From: Litoditis marina
Lineage: Eukaryota; Nematoda; Chromadorea; Rhabditida; Rhabditidae
Direction of reading: 5' to 3'
DNA length: 64,000 nt
NCBI GenBank assembly: GCA_964036275.1
Contig: OZ038435.1
Coordinates: forward strand, 14,299,634 to 14,363,633
The notes below the pieces were generated by a model that was not told where the DNA came from, ran no database searches, and saw nothing but the letters and a program-made list of their open reading frames with translations. Numbering within the stretch: the stretch's first letter is position 1; every line of letters starts with the position of its first letter. Of this stretch, positions 62,712-64,000 are shown in pieces. The translations under genes and the position numbers were made by a program.

Positions 62712-63833
62712 ATGGAATCTCGTGAATGTGAGTGTTTTGTTTTTGTTCATTTGTTTTCTTTTGTTTTCGACGAAAACAAACAGGTGAATCATTACATCAT
62801 TACATGTTTGAATGGGAGTATAACATTATAAATTCTATCATATATTTGCATTAGTTTGTAGTTGTAGTGCTTCATCAATTCACGTGTGTTTCCTGAGAAT
62901 ATGATGCGAAAACTGCCCTGTCGGCTGAGACTTGATGATTGAATGTCAGTTTTAATTTCAATTTGAATTCAAAGAAATATATTCTGATTAAAACTGTTCC
63001 AGACACTCCCTACAATGTGTGCCGCTTTCTAGAGCGATGTATTACATTTCAGCCTGGCGATACTCTTTGTGAAGACGATTTCACGTTTATCGGAAATATG
63101 GAATGGTAAATTTGGGTTCTGTTTTCTTTGACAAAGCATAAATAATATGTTTCTGGCAAATGGATCGATGATCACATATTTGTTGAATTATTGAGTCTTA
63201 AGAATCCTAGATGCCGCTCGCTAAGCTGTGATTTGGACGAGGGCGGTTGTACAATTTTCCAAATTAAGCTAAAAACGTGTATGTATAATACACGGTACAT
63301 GGTACATTGGTGATTGCTCTTTTCCAGGGCTATTGTATCGGTGGAGGATGAGGGAGAGGACGATATACGCCGGGAAGAGCTAATCTTCCGACCTTTGGAT
63401 CTGAACGCTTTTGGTGGAAATTGGAAAATCGAGGGAAAACTTGCTTTCATGGAACACGATAGAAGCGAAAAGTTGTTTGAGGTAACCTTTTTTCATAGAT
63501 TTCCTTTTTTTTTCAAACGCTCCGCGTATGATTCGCGTGAAAATAAGCGCGATACGTAGCGCAATAGTGCTGTGATCAGAATAAGTTGCAATAGGATACA
63601 GTGTCCCGCCACGAAAACATTCTGGGCGAAGCTCAAGCGCAATACTGTAGGCGAGAATGCCGTGAATTAATTAGAATTGTCAAAATCAATATCAAGAACA
63701 ACAGACTACAAATCGTTTTTCAGACCAGTTTCTGTTGCGATAAGCGGCACCCAACGCATAAGTTCGTCTCGGAGGCAATTCTTGAGAAAAATCTGGACTA
63801 CTATTTCCATTTTACCAATCTCATCGGAATGGG
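62712..63833 (+). CDS. Unrecognised gene, first four coding exons (3' end not in view)
   Basis: Exons 62712-62727, 63003-63105, 63328-63481, 63724 to about 63833. The joins keep phase. It begins MESRE, then CRFLERCITFQPGDTL, an acidic VEDEGEDDIRREELIF, FGGNWKIEGKLAFMEH and KFVSEAILEKNLDYYFHF. The last two blocks faintly recall a MATH/TRAF fold, but I would not name it. If the last exon is not spliced at GTCAGT it stops at 63873. The third intron holds a CACGGCGTTCTC-type MITE. Confidence 0.55.
63510..63668. mobile_element. CACGGCGTTCTC-type MITE, diverged copy
   Basis: In reverse orientation it matches 21417-21640 over GGCGGGACACTGTATCC, the CGCGTGAA block and the GCGAGAATGCCGTG end. It fills most of the intron 63482-63723. 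Confidence 0.7.
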
Positions 63834-64000
63834 GTCAGTTTCTGGAATTTGGGGTTTTCTTCAGATGAGCTAGATCTCTTGTTGATTTGCTTTCACCTAC
63901 TGTCTCCGTTCTGTAATAGTTTTTCATCGAACTAAATGTTTTTGGAACTTCGCTCAAAAAGTAATCCAAGTTTCGAATTGCTCCGGTTGTTTAGCGAAGT

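Overview
This is nuclear DNA from an animal, almost certainly an invertebrate. Protein-coding genes are split into many short exons with GT-AG introns. Two of the proteins have animal-style architectures: a BLM-type RecQ helicase, and a USP32-type ubiquitin protease with EF-hands, a DUSP-like region and a split USP domain. Exons are GC-richer than introns, AATAAA signals follow stop codons, and long G or C homopolymers recur. I cannot name the phylum from sequence alone.

Layout. (1) 861-17657, + strand: BLM/RecQ helicase. The 29 exons I could chain give 1097 codons with every splice phase closing, and the 5' end lies before the window or is unseen. Its intron 2916-6827 carries a young 3.1-kb LTR retroelement with a gag-protease-integrase ORF, no reverse transcriptase and an altered integrase motif. 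(2) 18312-22559: a 4.25-kb palindromic foldback element with 0.9-kb arms and a 168-bp tandem array. (3) 23378-27127, +: RSRC2-like SR-rich protein with a SMAP-type C terminus. (4) 27821-46392, +: USP32-like deubiquitinase, 32 exons and 1152 codons, with introns full of small transposons including a probable non-autonomous Helitron. (5) 47165-49692: an internally deleted, frameshifted retroelement with protease, start of RT and integrase C-terminal pieces. (6) 51098-56209: a 262-bp-arm perfect palindrome plus a third copy, and between them a spliced proline/serine-rich candidate gene carrying an in-frame TAG. (7) 56591-60213, - strand: an unrecognised small basic protein gene, six exons. A 1-kb foldback element with two opposed tRNA-like promoters lies in its intron. 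(8) 62712-63833, +: the 5' part of an unrecognised gene.

The three main genes lie head to tail and act in DNA recombination and repair (BLM), RNA processing (RSRC2) and ubiquitin removal (USP32). Nothing in the sequence suggests they are co-regulated. The striking feature of the window is how transposons and introns interact. Several unrelated short inverted-repeat elements sit within about 0-70 bases downstream of 5' splice sites. In one case the element's terminus supplies the GT donor, and in another the target-site duplication carries it. Degenerate copies of exon edges recur inside neighbouring introns. These are introner-like signatures.
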